Source: JAJDXW01 sp965214795 (lineage in GTDB: Bacteria; Pseudomonadota; Gammaproteobacteria; HK1). From it: a stretch of 64,000 nucleotides of DNA. Both the position numbers and the translations under genes were made by a program. The DNA is taken from assembly GCA_965214795.1 (NCBI GenBank), contig OZ243976.1, positions 1,674,001 through 1,738,000 on the forward strand, in the 5' to 3' direction. The notes below the pieces were generated by a model, which saw only the letters and a list, made by a program, of their open reading frames with translations, did no database searches and was not told the DNA's origin. Of this stretch, positions 1 through 9,141 are shown piece by piece. Positions within the stretch are counted from its first letter, which is position 1. Every line of letters starts with the position of its first letter.

Positions 1-1
1 C

Positions 2-2545
2 CTCACCGAGGGCAACGAGCTCCTCGCCGCCTGGGGGCGGGCGGGCCGCGATACCATCGATTCGCTCGTCGAGATGGAGAGCGGCGACTGGCGGGAGCAC
101 TTCGTGTCGCCGGCCGGCACCCACCGGCTCGCCGCGGTGCAGCGGGACGTGCTCGCGCTCCGCCTCGCCTCCGAGGGGAAGTCGTCGGAGACGGGTGGGG
201 CCGGGTACGGCGCGCTCCGGCGGGACGACTCGATCCAGCTCCACGTCTGCCATTCGCCGGTGCGCGAGGTCGAGGTCCTGCACGATCGCCTCCTCGGGCT
301 GTTCGATGCCCATCCCCGCCTCGCACCCGCCGACGCCCTCGTGCTCACCCCGGACCTCGATACCTACGGCCCCGCCGTCGAGGCGGTGTTCGGCGCGGCG
401 GGCCTCATCCCGTTCCAGATGGCCCGGCGCCGGTCCCTCGGGTCGTCCGCGGTCCGGGCGTTTCTCGAGCTGCTGGCGATTCCCCGCTCCCGCCACGGCG
501 TGGAAACGGTGCTCGCCCCGCTCGAAGCTCCCGCGGTGCGCAACCGCTTCGGCATTGCCGAGACCGACCTGCCCGTGGTTCGGGGCTGGGTGCGCGAAGC
601 CGGCATCCGCTGGGGCGTGGATGCGCAGCACCGCGCGGCGGAGGGTCTTCCCGCGACCGCCGACCACGCGTGGCGGCAGGGTCTCAAGCGCCTCGTCCTC
701 GGGTACGCGATGCCCGACCCGGACGAGCTCTTCGCGGGGCTCGTGCCGTGTCCGCCGCGGGTGGGCGGGTTCGAGTCCGGGGCGGAGGAGGCCGCGCTGC
801 TAGGCCGGCTCGTCACGTACTGCGAGACGGTGTTCGCGATGCGTACCCGGTTCGGCGGCGAGCGGACGGCCCGCGAATGGGCGGGCGCGCTCCGCCAGGA
901 GGTCGGCAACTTCTTCGCGGAGGCTCCGGCTCCCGGCCCCGCGGGGCCGGGGGTCGAAGCCTCCGTCGCGGAGGAAGTGGGCGAGATCCGCAGCCTCGTC
1001 GGGGGCTTCGAACGCGAGGCGGGGCATTGCGCGTTGCCGATCGGGTTCGAGGTCGTGCACGACGTGCTCCGGGAGATGGCCGGCGAGCCTTCCCGCGAGG
1101 CGGTCCGGCTCGCCGACGGGGTGACGGTCGCGCGCCTCACTCCGGGGCAGGTGTTCCCGGCCGAGGTCGTCTGCGTCATCGGCCTCAACGACGGGTCGTT
1201 CCCCCGGTCACCATCGTTCCCGTCCTTCGACCTCGTCGCGGCCGGCCCCGCCCGGCGGGGCGATCGCGACGTGCGGCACGAGGACCGGTTCACCTTCCTC
1301 GAAGCCCTTCTCGCGGCCCGCCGTGCCTTCCTCGTGAGCTATACGGGCCGGCGGCAGCGCGACGACGCGCCGATGCCCCCCGCCGCGGTGGTCGACGAGC
1401 TCGGGGATTACCTCGAACGGCGGTTCCCGGAGGCCTCGTTCGTGACGAACCACCCCTTGCAGCCGTTCAGCCCCCGCTACTTTTCCGGCGCCGGAGGGGT
1501 GGGTGAGCCGTCGACGGCGGGGGTGGGCGACCGAAGTGACGGCGAGCTCTACAGCTATTCCGAAGGGATGTGCGAGGCGGCCCGCTCGCTGGTGTCGGGC
1601 GCGCCGGAGCCCGTGGCGGCCGCGCGTCTCCGGTCGGCATTGCCGGAACCTCCAGAATCCTCCGGCACCCGGATCCACGTGCCCCTCTCCGACCTCATTG
1701 CGTTCTTTGCCCGGCCCGCGCGATGGTTTCTCCGGGAGCGTCTCGGGGTGCGGCTCGAGCTCGACGACGCGATTCTCGACGACGAGGAGCCGTTCGATCT
1801 CGACTCGCTCGAACGGTACCGGGTCCGCGCGGAGGTCATCGGTCGGATGTGGGCCGGGGTCCCGCGGGACCGCGACGAAGCCTTGCAGCGAGGAAGCGGC
1901 CGTCTGCCCCAGGCGGCCCCCGGCGGAATCGTGTACGACCGCGCCAGGAACGAGATGGAGAGGCTCCATCGAGCGCTCGATCGGCACCGGGTGTCGCTCG
2001 AAGCGGCCCCGATCGAGATCGACCTCGAGCTCGACGAGTTCCGGATCAGCGGAGCCGTCGAGAGCGCCGGTCCCGAGCGCTTGGTCTGGTGGCGGCCGGG
2101 ACGCCTTCGCCCGCAGGATCGGATCGGGATCTGGCTCCGGCTGCTCGCACTGGCCGCTGCGGGCCACGATCCGGTGGAGGCGGTGGGGCTGTCGTTCGAG
2201 AATGGGGCGCCGAGGGAGATCCTGCTCTCCACTCCCGAGGGAGGAGGCGAGCATCTGCTCGAGTGGCTGGGCGCGTGGCGGGAGGGGCGCTGCGCTCCGC
2301 TTCCCTTCTTCCCCGAGACCTCGTTCGCCTACGCAACCGTGCGGGCGGGCGGCGGGGGCGAGACGGCGGCGCGGGCGAAGGCCCTCGAGGCCTGGTCCGG
2401 AAGCCCGAGCCGGTGGAGCCGCGGCGGCGAGCTTGTGCGTGACCCGTACCTTCGCCTCGTCTACGACGGCCGCGAGCCGCTCGCCGGCGAGTTCGAAGAG
2501 CTGGCCACCCGCCTCCTCGTGCCCTTGGCGGAGGCGACGCGGTGA
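2..2545 (+). CDS. recC: RecBCD exonuclease V subunit RecC (5' end outside window)
   Basis: RecC is the subunit of the RecBCD helicase-nuclease that scans for Chi sites and holds the complex together during double-strand break repair. The reading frame is open from base 2 and already reads LLAAWGRAGRD, a conserved N-terminal RecC motif, so only the first part is missing. About 847 residues are visible, against roughly 1100 in E. coli. The following recB starts on a GTG that overlaps this stop by 4 bp (GTGA), so the two are translationally coupled. recC-recB-recD form a tight same-strand operon. Identification rests on the motif, the size and the unmistakable recB and recD downstream. Confidence 0.93.
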   Translation, partial: LTEGNELLAAWGRAGRDTIDSLVEMESGDWREHFVSPAGTHRLAAVQRDVLALRLASEGKSSETGGAGYGALRRDDSIQLHVCHSPVREVEVLHDRLLGLFDAHPRLAPADALVLTPDLDTYGPAVEAVFGAAGLIPFQMARRRSLGSSAVRAFLELLAIPRSRHGVETVLAPLEAPAVRNRFGIAETDLPVVRGWVREAGIRWGVDAQHRAAEGLPATADHAWRQGLKRLVLGYAMPDPDELFAGLVPCPPRVGGFESGAEEAALLGRLVTYCETVFAMRTRFGGERTAREWAGALRQEVGNFFAEAPAPGPAGPGVEASVAEEVGEIRSLVGGFEREAGHCALPIGFEVVHDVLREMAGEPSREAVRLADGVTVARLTPGQVFPAEVVCVIGLNDGSFPRSPSFPSFDLVAAGPARRGDRDVRHEDRFTFLEALLAARRAFLVSYTGRRQRDDAPMPPAAVVDELGDYLERRFPEASFVTNHPLQPFSPRYFSGAGGVGEPSTAGVGDRSDGELYSYSEGMCEAARSLVSGAPEPVAAARLRSALPEPPESSGTRIHVPLSDLIAFFARPARWFLRERLGVRLELDDAILDDEEPFDLDSLERYRVRAEVIGRMWAGVPRDRDEALQRGSGRLPQAAPGGIVYDRARNEMERLHRALDRHRVSLEAAPIEIDLELDEFRISGAVESAGPERLVWWRPGRLRPQDRIGIWLRLLALAAAGHDPVEAVGLSFENGAPREILLSTPEGGGEHLLEWLGAWREGRCAPLPFFPETSFAYATVRAGGGGETAARAKALEAWSGSPSRWSRGGELVRDPYLRLVYDGREPLAGEFEELATRLLVPLAEATR

Positions 2546-5500
2546 ACGCCGGAGCGGTGGGGCCTGGCCGGCGGCGCCCGCGCGAGGTCGCGACCGGGGG
2601 TGCGGGCCTGACCCTCATCGAGGCGAGCGCCGGCACCGGCAAGACCCGAGAGCTCACCGGTCTCGTCGCCCGCCTCGTGGCGGTGGAGGGGCGGCGGCTC
2701 GAAGAGATCCTGGTGGTGACGTTCACCCGGGCGGCGACGGCCGAGCTCCGCGAGCGGATCCGGGCAACCTTCCGATCCGTCCGCCACGCGTTCGCCGCCG
2801 GGGAGGCCGAGAAGGGCTCTCAGGCCGAGGAGCTGCTCGCGGGGTGTCGTCAGGATCCCTCGTTCGACCCGGAGGCGGCGAGCCGTCGCCTCGAAGCGGC
2901 CCTCGAGGACATCGATCGAGCGAACGTCCACACCATCCACGGTTTCTGCCAGCGGGTGCTCTCCGATCTCGCCTTCGACGGAGGCTTTCCCTTCGAGTTC
3001 GAGGTGAGCGGCGACGACACCGGCCTAGTCGCGGGCGCGGTGCGGGATTTCTGGCGCCGGCGCATGTATCCCGCCTCGCGGACGCTTGCCGGCCATGCCC
3101 TCGAGAACGGATTCCGGCCCGAAGAACTCGCCGGCTGGGTGAGGCGGTGGCGGGGGAAGCCGGATCTGCGGATCGAAGGGGGAGAAGGTCCCGACACCCC
3201 GGTCGAGGCCCGGGAGGCGGAGTGGCAGGGCGCGCTCGTGGCGGCCCGCGCCGAATGGGGGGAGCACCGGGAGGCGTTCCTGGACGAGGTGCGGCATGGA
3301 AACTGGCTCCACCGCGGCAAGTACCGCGCTTCGCGAACCAACGCCGAGCTGGCCTCGATCGAAGCGTTGCTGGCCTTGCCCGAACCTCGTCTGCCGGCCT
3401 GCGGGCTGTTCGGTCGCTACGGAGCAGAGGCGCTCGCGGGTGCCTGCAAGGAAGGGCACCGTCTGCCGGACAATCCGCTGTTCGACGCCTTCGACCGGCT
3501 GGAGGAGGCGTCCGCGGGGCTTCGTTCCGCATATGACGCCTGGCTCCGGTGGTCCCGCCGCGAGGTCCTCGTGGAGGCCCGTGAATCGATCCGCCGCCGG
3601 ATCCGTGAGGACCGGCGTCTCGGCTACGACGACCTCCTCCTCGAGCTGCACCACGCGCTTCGAAGCGCGGGCGGCGCGCGGCTTGCCGAGCGGATCCGCC
3701 GTACGTACCCATGCGCGCTCATCGACGAGTTTCAGGACACCGACCCGGTGCAGGCCGAGGTGTTCATGCGGATCTACGGCAAGACCGGAGATGCTCCGGG
3801 GGACGGTTCGGGGGCGGGAACCCGGCGGGAGGGCCCGGATGAGAGCCCGAATGAGAGCCCGGATGAGAGCCCGGATGAGAGCCCGGGCGAGGTCCGCGCG
3901 CCGGCGCCCGCGGAGGCGAGCGGCCGCGGAGGGCCGGGGCGCGGACCGGCCCCGGAAGACCGGGAGATGCCCACGCCGGGAACCGATACCGGCCGGGTCG
4001 GCCCGACCGGGCTCTGCGTCGTCGGCGACCCCAAGCAGTCCATCTACCGGTTCCGGGGAGCGGACGTATTCGCCTATCTGAGGGCCCGCGGCGCGGCGCA
4101 CACGCCTCGCTCGCTGACCCGCAACTGGCGTTCGGTGCCCGCCCTCGTCGAGGGGGTGAACGCGATCTTCGCGAGGGCCAATCCGTTCGTCGTGCCGGAG
4201 ATCGAGTATCCGCCGGCTGCGCCCGGGCGCGAGGGGGGCGACCCGCTCCGGATCGAGGAAGCCGAGCCGGGAGGTCCGCTCCGCTTCCGGCTTCTTCTCA
4301 AGGGGCCGGAGGGGAAGTGGTGGACGAAGGAGGCGGCGTCTTCCTTCGCGGCGAACGCGGCGGCGGAGGAGATCGCCTGCCTCCTCGTGCTGGCCGAGGA
4401 GGGCAGGGCCGTCATCGACGAGGGGCCGCCCTCCGGTGGCGGGGCGCGGAAGCTCACCGGCGGCGATATCGCGGTGCTCGTGCGGACCCGGGCGCAGGGC
4501 CGCCGCGTCGCCGACGCCCTGCGCGAACGCAACGTGGCGAGCGTCGAGGTCGGCGACGCGAGCGTGTTCGACTCGCGCGAAGCGGAGCAGATGGAACGGC
4601 TGCTCCGGTCTCTCGTCGAGCCCGGCCGGGAGGCGCGGGTGCGGGGGGCCCTCGCGGGGGACCTGTTCGGCCTCGACGCGCGCCGCCTGCACACCCTCGA
4701 GGAGGACGAGGCGGTGTGGGCCGAGTGGTCGGATCGGATGCACGGGTGGCGGTCGGACTGGGAGACGGGCGGCATCGGTCCGCTCCTCCGGCGTCTCGTG
4801 GAGGCCGAAGGCGGCGCTACGCGACTGCTCCGCTCCCCCGACGGGGCGCGGCGGCTCACCAACGTCCGGCACCTGACGGAGCTCCTCCAGGCGGCAGAGG
4901 CGGAGCGGCGGATGGCGCCGCCCGCGTTGGCCGTCTGGTTCAGCCGGCGGCGCGCGGAGGAACGGGTCCGCGACGAAGATACCGAGCTCAGGATCGAGAG
5001 CGACGAGCAGCTCGTCCGGATCCTCACCGTGCACGGCGCCAAGGGCCTCGAGTTCCCCATCGTCTTCCATCCCTTCGCCTGGGATGCGCGGGACCCGTCC
5101 CGCGGCCGGGCGGACCACGCCGCGTACCACGGGAGCGAGGCGGCCGGCTACCCGGAAGTGCTCGATCTCGAGCCGGACGAGACGGCCCGGGCCGCCGCCC
5201 GCCGCGAGGAATGCTCCGAGGAGCTGCGGCTCCTCTACGTCGCGCTCACCCGGGCGAAGTACCGGTGCGTGGTCACCTGGGGGCAGGTCAGGGCCGCCGA
5301 GCATGCCCCGCTCGCCTGGCTCCTCCACCGGCCGGGGGCGGGGCCGGACTGCTCCCGGGACTGCTCCCGGGGGTGCTCCCGGGGGCCATCGCCGGAGCGG
5401 ACGACGGCGGAGACGCCGGATTCGGTGGACGCCGCGCTCGAGGCCGCCGCCAGCCGCTTCGCCGCGCTGGACGATGCGGATCTGCAGGCCGAGGTCCGGG

Positions 5501-6576
5501 CGCTCGCCGGCGCCCGTCCGGGCTCGGTTTCGGTGACCGCGCAGAGTCCGGAAGACCCGGCCCGCTTCACGGTTCTCGCCGGTTCGCCGTCCCTCCCGCT
5601 CGCGGCGAGAAAGCTCTCCCGGCCGCTCCTCCGCACCCGCCAGTTGACGAGTTTCTCCGCGCTCGCCGCGGAGGCGGGATCACCCGGAGCGCCGGTCGCC
5701 CCACCCGACATCGACCGCCCGGATCACGACCAGCATGAACGCGCGGAACCATCCGTCGAAGAGGAACCCCCGGCCGAGGGAGAGAGCGATCGGACCGCGT
5801 TCACCTTCCCGCGCGGTCCCGGCGCCGGGAGCTGCCTGCATCGCATCTTCGAAGGGCTCGACGGTCCGCCCGCCGGTTCGGATCCCGACCTGAACGACAT
5901 CTGCCGCGAGGCGCTCGCGGAATTCGGATTCTCCGATGACTGGCGGGACGTGGCCCGCGCGATGGTGGAGCGCGCGCGCGCGGTCCGGCTCGAGGAGCCG
6001 GGTGGGGAGGCCGGGGCCTCGCCGGCCGACCGGAGGGAAACGGGGAGCGGGTTCCGCCTCGCCGACCCCGTCCCGCGCCTCGTCGAGCTCGAGTTCGCCT
6101 GCCCGGTCGTCGGGCTGGACCGCCGCCGGCTTGCCGACTGCCTCGCGGCGCATGGCTACCCCGACCCCTTCCCGCCCGGGTCGGACGGCGGGGCGGACGT
6201 GCCGTTGCCGATCGACGGGTTCCTCCGGGGGTTCATCGACCTCGTGGTCGAACACGCCGGACGCTGGTACATCATCGACTACAAGTCGAACTGGCTCGGC
6301 CCTTCCCCCGAGGACTACGGGTCGGGAGCGGTTGCGGCGGCCATGCGGTCGGGTCCCTATCCCCTCCAGTACCTCCTCTACCTCGTCGCCCTGCACCGCT
6401 ACCTCGGGCTTCGGCTCCCGGGCTACGACTACCAGCGGCACATCGGCGGGGTCTTCTACCTCTTCGTGCGCGGCATGGACCCGGCGGCCGGGATGGAGCG
6501 CGGGGTCTGGTTCGATCGGCCGGCGGCGTCCCTCGTGCGCGAGCTCGACGGGCTCTTCCGGGGGGTCGGAGGATGA
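2542..6576 (+). CDS. recB: RecBCD exonuclease V subunit RecB, helicase-nuclease
   Basis: RecB is the 3'-5' helicase and the sole nuclease of RecBCD. The protein has 1344 residues. Walker A is EASAGTGKT (about residues 27-35), the DEFQDTDP Walker B box is near 395-402, GDPKQSIYRFRGAD is near 495-508, and the C-terminal nuclease motif IIDYKSNWLG is near 1244-1253, so both domains look intact. The start is a GTG overlapping the recC stop. About 75 residues between Walker B and the GDPKQ motif are an insertion rich in Pro, Glu, Ser and Gly, including tandem DESP units. A second short Cys-Ser-Arg-rich patch lies near residue 935. Both look like lineage-specific loop expansions in a GC-rich genome. 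Confidence 0.97.
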   Translation: MNAGAVGPGRRRPREVATGGAGLTLIEASAGTGKTRELTGLVARLVAVEGRRLEEILVVTFTRAATAELRERIRATFRSVRHAFAAGEAEKGSQAEELLAGCRQDPSFDPEAASRRLEAALEDIDRANVHTIHGFCQRVLSDLAFDGGFPFEFEVSGDDTGLVAGAVRDFWRRRMYPASRTLAGHALENGFRPEELAGWVRRWRGKPDLRIEGGEGPDTPVEAREAEWQGALVAARAEWGEHREAFLDEVRHGNWLHRGKYRASRTNAELASIEALLALPEPRLPACGLFGRYGAEALAGACKEGHRLPDNPLFDAFDRLEEASAGLRSAYDAWLRWSRREVLVEARESIRRRIREDRRLGYDDLLLELHHALRSAGGARLAERIRRTYPCALIDEFQDTDPVQAEVFMRIYGKTGDAPGDGSGAGTRREGPDESPNESPDESPDESPGEVRAPAPAEASGRGGPGRGPAPEDREMPTPGTDTGRVGPTGLCVVGDPKQSIYRFRGADVFAYLRARGAAHTPRSLTRNWRSVPALVEGVNAIFARANPFVVPEIEYPPAAPGREGGDPLRIEEAEPGGPLRFRLLLKGPEGKWWTKEAASSFAANAAAEEIACLLVLAEEGRAVIDEGPPSGGGARKLTGGDIAVLVRTRAQGRRVADALRERNVASVEVGDASVFDSREAEQMERLLRSLVEPGREARVRGALAGDLFGLDARRLHTLEEDEAVWAEWSDRMHGWRSDWETGGIGPLLRRLVEAEGGATRLLRSPDGARRLTNVRHLTELLQAAEAERRMAPPALAVWFSRRRAEERVRDEDTELRIESDEQLVRILTVHGAKGLEFPIVFHPFAWDARDPSRGRADHAAYHGSEAAGYPEVLDLEPDETARAAARREECSEELRLLYVALTRAKYRCVVTWGQVRAAEHAPLAWLLHRPGAGPDCSRDCSRGCSRGPSPERTTAETPDSVDAALEAAASRFAALDDADLQAEVRALAGARPGSVSVTAQSPEDPARFTVLAGSPSLPLAARKLSRPLLRTRQLTSFSALAAEAGSPGAPVAPPDIDRPDHDQHERAEPSVEEEPPAEGESDRTAFTFPRGPGAGSCLHRIFEGLDGPPAGSDPDLNDICREALAEFGFSDDWRDVARAMVERARAVRLEEPGGEAGASPADRRETGSGFRLADPVPRLVELEFACPVVGLDRRRLADCLAAHGYPDPFPPGSDGGADVPLPIDGFLRGFIDLVVEHAGRWYIIDYKSNWLGPSPEDYGSGAVAAAMRSGPYPLQYLLYLVALHRYLGLRLPGYDYQRHIGGVFYLFVRGMDPAAGMERGVWFDRPAASLVRELDGLFRGVGG
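3835..3885 (+). repeat. 12-bp tandem repeat inside recB
   Basis: About four copies of a 12-bp unit (CCGGATGAGAGC) encode a Pro-Asp-Glu-Ser repeat within the RecB loop insertion. The unit length keeps the frame, so copy-number change by slippage would be tolerated. Confidence 0.85.
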
Positions 6577-8357
6577 CCGCCTCGTTCCTCGACGAGCTTT
6601 GCCGCCAGGGCCATATCGCCGACATCGACCGGCACTTCGGCGCGCTGGCGGCCGAGATCGACGGCCGTGGCGGGCCGGAGGTGCCGGTCGCGGCCGCGCT
6701 CGCGAGCGCGTGGTCCCGGGGCGGGCACGCCTGCTTCTCGCTGCCGGAGGTGGCGGGCCGGCCCTGGCCGGAATCCGGCGCCCCGCCGCTTCCCGGGCTC
6801 GCTCCGTGGCTCGAAACGCTCTCCGCAAGCCCGGTGGTGGCGGAGGCGGGTACGGAAGAACGGCGACCGCTCGTGCTCGACCGTCAAGGTCGCCTCTATC
6901 TGCACCGTTTCTGGATTGCCGAGCACGAGACCGCGGCCGGCATTCTCGGGCTGGCGGGCGCCGTCGCCTCCGCACCGCCCGGCCTCGAGGCCGCCCTCGA
7001 TCGACTCTTTCCGAGATCCGCGTTTCCGGACGAACGCCCGCGCTCGGCGGCCCGGGCCGCCCTGCGCCATCGGCTCTGCGTCGTATCGGGGGGGCCCGGC
7101 ACCGGCAAGACCACGACGGTGGCCCGGATCGTCGCGCTTCTCATCGAGCTCGGGGTGGCCGCCCCCGGCCGCATCGCCCTCGCGGCCCCGACCGGCAAGG
7201 CGGCGGCCCGCCTCCAGGAAGCGGTGCGAGGCGAGCGCGCGGCACTGCTGGAAAGAATCCCGGCGATGGACCGTCTCGCGGCCGAGGCGAGCACCGTGCA
7301 CCGGCTCCTCGCCCGGTCCGGGGGCGGTGTCCTTCCCGTGGACGCCCTCATCCTGGACGAGGCGTCCATGGTGGACCTCACCCTCATGGCCCGGGTACTG
7401 GCCGCCCTCCCGGCCGGGGCCCGGCTCGTGCTCCTCGGGGACGCCTCGCAGCTCGCCTCCGTCCAGCCCGGCTCGGTGTTCGCGGACCTCTGCCGAGCGG
7501 GACGGGCGGCGGAGCCTCTCGCTTCGTGCGTGATCGACCTCACGCACAACTGGCGCTTCCGCGAGACGGGCGGGATTGGACGCCTCGCCGCGGCAACGAG
7601 GAGGGGAGACGTCCCCGACGTGCTCGCGTCGCTCCGGGGTCCGTCGCGGGGGATCGGCGAAGCGGACGGCATCACCGGGATTCGCACCCTCTCCGATCCC
7701 GCCGCATTCGATCGACTCGCCGCGAAGCTCGCGGACGAGCGGTTCGCGCCGCACCTCCGCGCCTTCCGGGGTCAATCCGAACCGGAGGGCAGGGCCGGTC
7801 CGCGCCAACCCTTCCAGGTGCTCTGCGCGCACCGGGTCGGGCCGTTCGGCGCCGAGCGCTTCAACCGGGTGGTGGAACGGCGGCTGCGCGCGCTCGGTCT
7901 TGCTTCCGCGAACGATCCCTTCTACCCGGGCCGGCCGATTCTCGTCGTCCGCAACGACGCCCGGACGGGCCTCTCGAACGGCGATACGGGTTTCGTGCGG
8001 CGCGACGCGCACGGCCGCGTCCGGGTGTGGTTCCCCGAGCTCACGGAAGCCGGCGGCGGGCCGCGCCTCGTTTCGCCGGCCCGGCTTCCATCGCACGAGA
8101 GCTTCTTCGCCCTCACCGTCCACCGGGCGCAGGGCTCGGAGTACGACGAGGTGGCAGTGGTGCTCGGCCCGGCCGACTCCCGGGTGGCGACCCGCGAGCT
8201 CCTCTATACTGCCGTCACCCGCGCCCGCCGCCGCGTCACCGTCCACGGCTCCGAGGAGAGCATCGCCGCGGCCGTCGAGCGCGTGACCGGACGCTCTTCC
8301 GGCCTTCACGATGCCCTCGCCTCCGGCCGCCCGTCCGCCCCCCGAGCAGGCGCTTGA
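6573..8357 (+). CDS. recD: RecBCD exonuclease V subunit RecD, 5'-3' helicase
   Basis: RecD is the fast 5'-3' superfamily 1 helicase subunit of RecBCD. The protein has 594 residues, close to the E. coli length. Walker A is GGPGTGKTTT near residue 173, Walker B is DEASMVD near 262, and the C-terminal motif VHRAQGSEYDE near 516 is typical of RecD. The ATG overlaps the recB stop by 4 bp (ATGA), completing a coupled recCBD operon. Nothing looks truncated. Confidence 0.97.
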   Translation: MTASFLDELCRQGHIADIDRHFGALAAEIDGRGGPEVPVAAALASAWSRGGHACFSLPEVAGRPWPESGAPPLPGLAPWLETLSASPVVAEAGTEERRPLVLDRQGRLYLHRFWIAEHETAAGILGLAGAVASAPPGLEAALDRLFPRSAFPDERPRSAARAALRHRLCVVSGGPGTGKTTTVARIVALLIELGVAAPGRIALAAPTGKAAARLQEAVRGERAALLERIPAMDRLAAEASTVHRLLARSGGGVLPVDALILDEASMVDLTLMARVLAALPAGARLVLLGDASQLASVQPGSVFADLCRAGRAAEPLASCVIDLTHNWRFRETGGIGRLAAATRRGDVPDVLASLRGPSRGIGEADGITGIRTLSDPAAFDRLAAKLADERFAPHLRAFRGQSEPEGRAGPRQPFQVLCAHRVGPFGAERFNRVVERRLRALGLASANDPFYPGRPILVVRNDARTGLSNGDTGFVRRDAHGRVRVWFPELTEAGGGPRLVSPARLPSHESFFALTVHRAQGSEYDEVAVVLGPADSRVATRELLYTAVTRARRRVTVHGSEESIAAAVERVTGRSSGLHDALASGRPSAPRAGA

Positions 8358-8446
8358 GGACGTGCGAAGCGCACGATGCCGCGAGGCAACGAGGATCTCG
8401 CTCGCAAGGGGCAGGGTTCGGGCGGGGCCGGCCGGGAAGTCCGGTG

Positions 8447-8578
8447 CAGCAATTCTCATTTTGCTCGTCGGGTCCCGCCGCGGGGCCGGCACGACCGTCG
8501 ATCCGCCCCGGATCGAGTCACCAGGAGAAGACGGCTTGCGGATCAGGGTGAAGTCGGGCGCCAAAATGAGAACTGCCG
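8447..8578 (+). mobile_element. Family A mini-element, copy A1
   Basis: This 132-bp element is bounded by terminal inverted repeats related to CAGCAATTCTCATTTTG; the right end is slightly changed. It is flanked by AGTCCGGTG (8438-8446) and GGTCCGGTG (8579-8587), an 8-of-9 match that reads as a decayed 9-bp target duplication. It encodes nothing. Copies A4 and A5 share this orientation. Confidence 0.8.
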
Positions 8579-8807
8579 GGTCCGGTGGGTTCGTTCCGGA
8601 GAAGGGAGGGGGCCATGGCACACTCTGCGGTTCGAGTGCGGTTCGAGTCCGGTTCGAGTCGGGGCCGGCCGCGATGGCCGGTGCGATGCGGACCCGCGGT
8701 GCGGGATCGAGCCGGCCGCCGGATCGATCTCGCCGAGGGCCGAGCCCTCGCATCGCCGCGCGCAGTCGTCAGTGCTCGTCCTTTGTCCGCCGGCGAGGGG
8801 GGTGAGG

Positions 8808-8965
8808 TGACCGGGCTCGTCTTTTGCTCGGCGACAGGTGAACCGGGCCGGTTCGGCAGGCCATCGGGGAGCGCATTTCGTCGTCTGCGGGTCGGTTCGG
8901 GCCTCGGGAAGCGGCCCTCGATCGCACGGCCGGCCGATCCGCATCCGCCGCCGAACAAAAACGGT
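8808..8965 (-). repeat. Family C dispersed repeat, copy C1
   Basis: This roughly 150-bp sequence matches, in reverse complement, the repeats at 25178-25341 and 48771-48922. Shared blocks include GGCCCGAACCGAC and CCGGCCCGGTTCACC. No clear inverted ends or target duplication could be defined, so its mobility is unknown. Confidence 0.65.
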
Positions 8966-9141
8966 CATGGTCCGCTCGTTCGCAGCCGCCCCGCCGCATG
9001 AAAGTCAGGGTGTGGCTGAACAGAGGAGTTCCACGTGGCACTGCGGCGGCGCTACAGTGAGAGCGGCGGCGGCGACACCGTGGCCGGCCCTTCAATGGTG
9101 AGCGTTGCTTCCCGTTGTCGAGAAATGGCCCTGGCGCAGTC

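Larger units (their letters stand above)
8358..9141. other. Intergenic gap with two dispersed repeats
   Basis: The 784 bases between recD and the YhaO-like gene hold no convincing gene. They contain one family A mini-element and one family C repeat, listed separately. Between them lies a stretch of near-repeated GGTTCGAGT words (about 8632-8660) with no clear structure. The region looks like a landing site for repeats. Confidence 0.7.

Noticed and set aside
3835..3885. Regular repeats that might suggest a CRISPR array
   Set aside because: The units are 12 bp with no spacers and are in frame within recB. No repeat-spacer pattern or cas gene exists in the window.
3025..5328. Very long open frame antisense to recB (767 residues)
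   Set aside because: It is a by-product of extreme third-position GC; no domain motif is seen, and recB on the other strand has every RecB motif.
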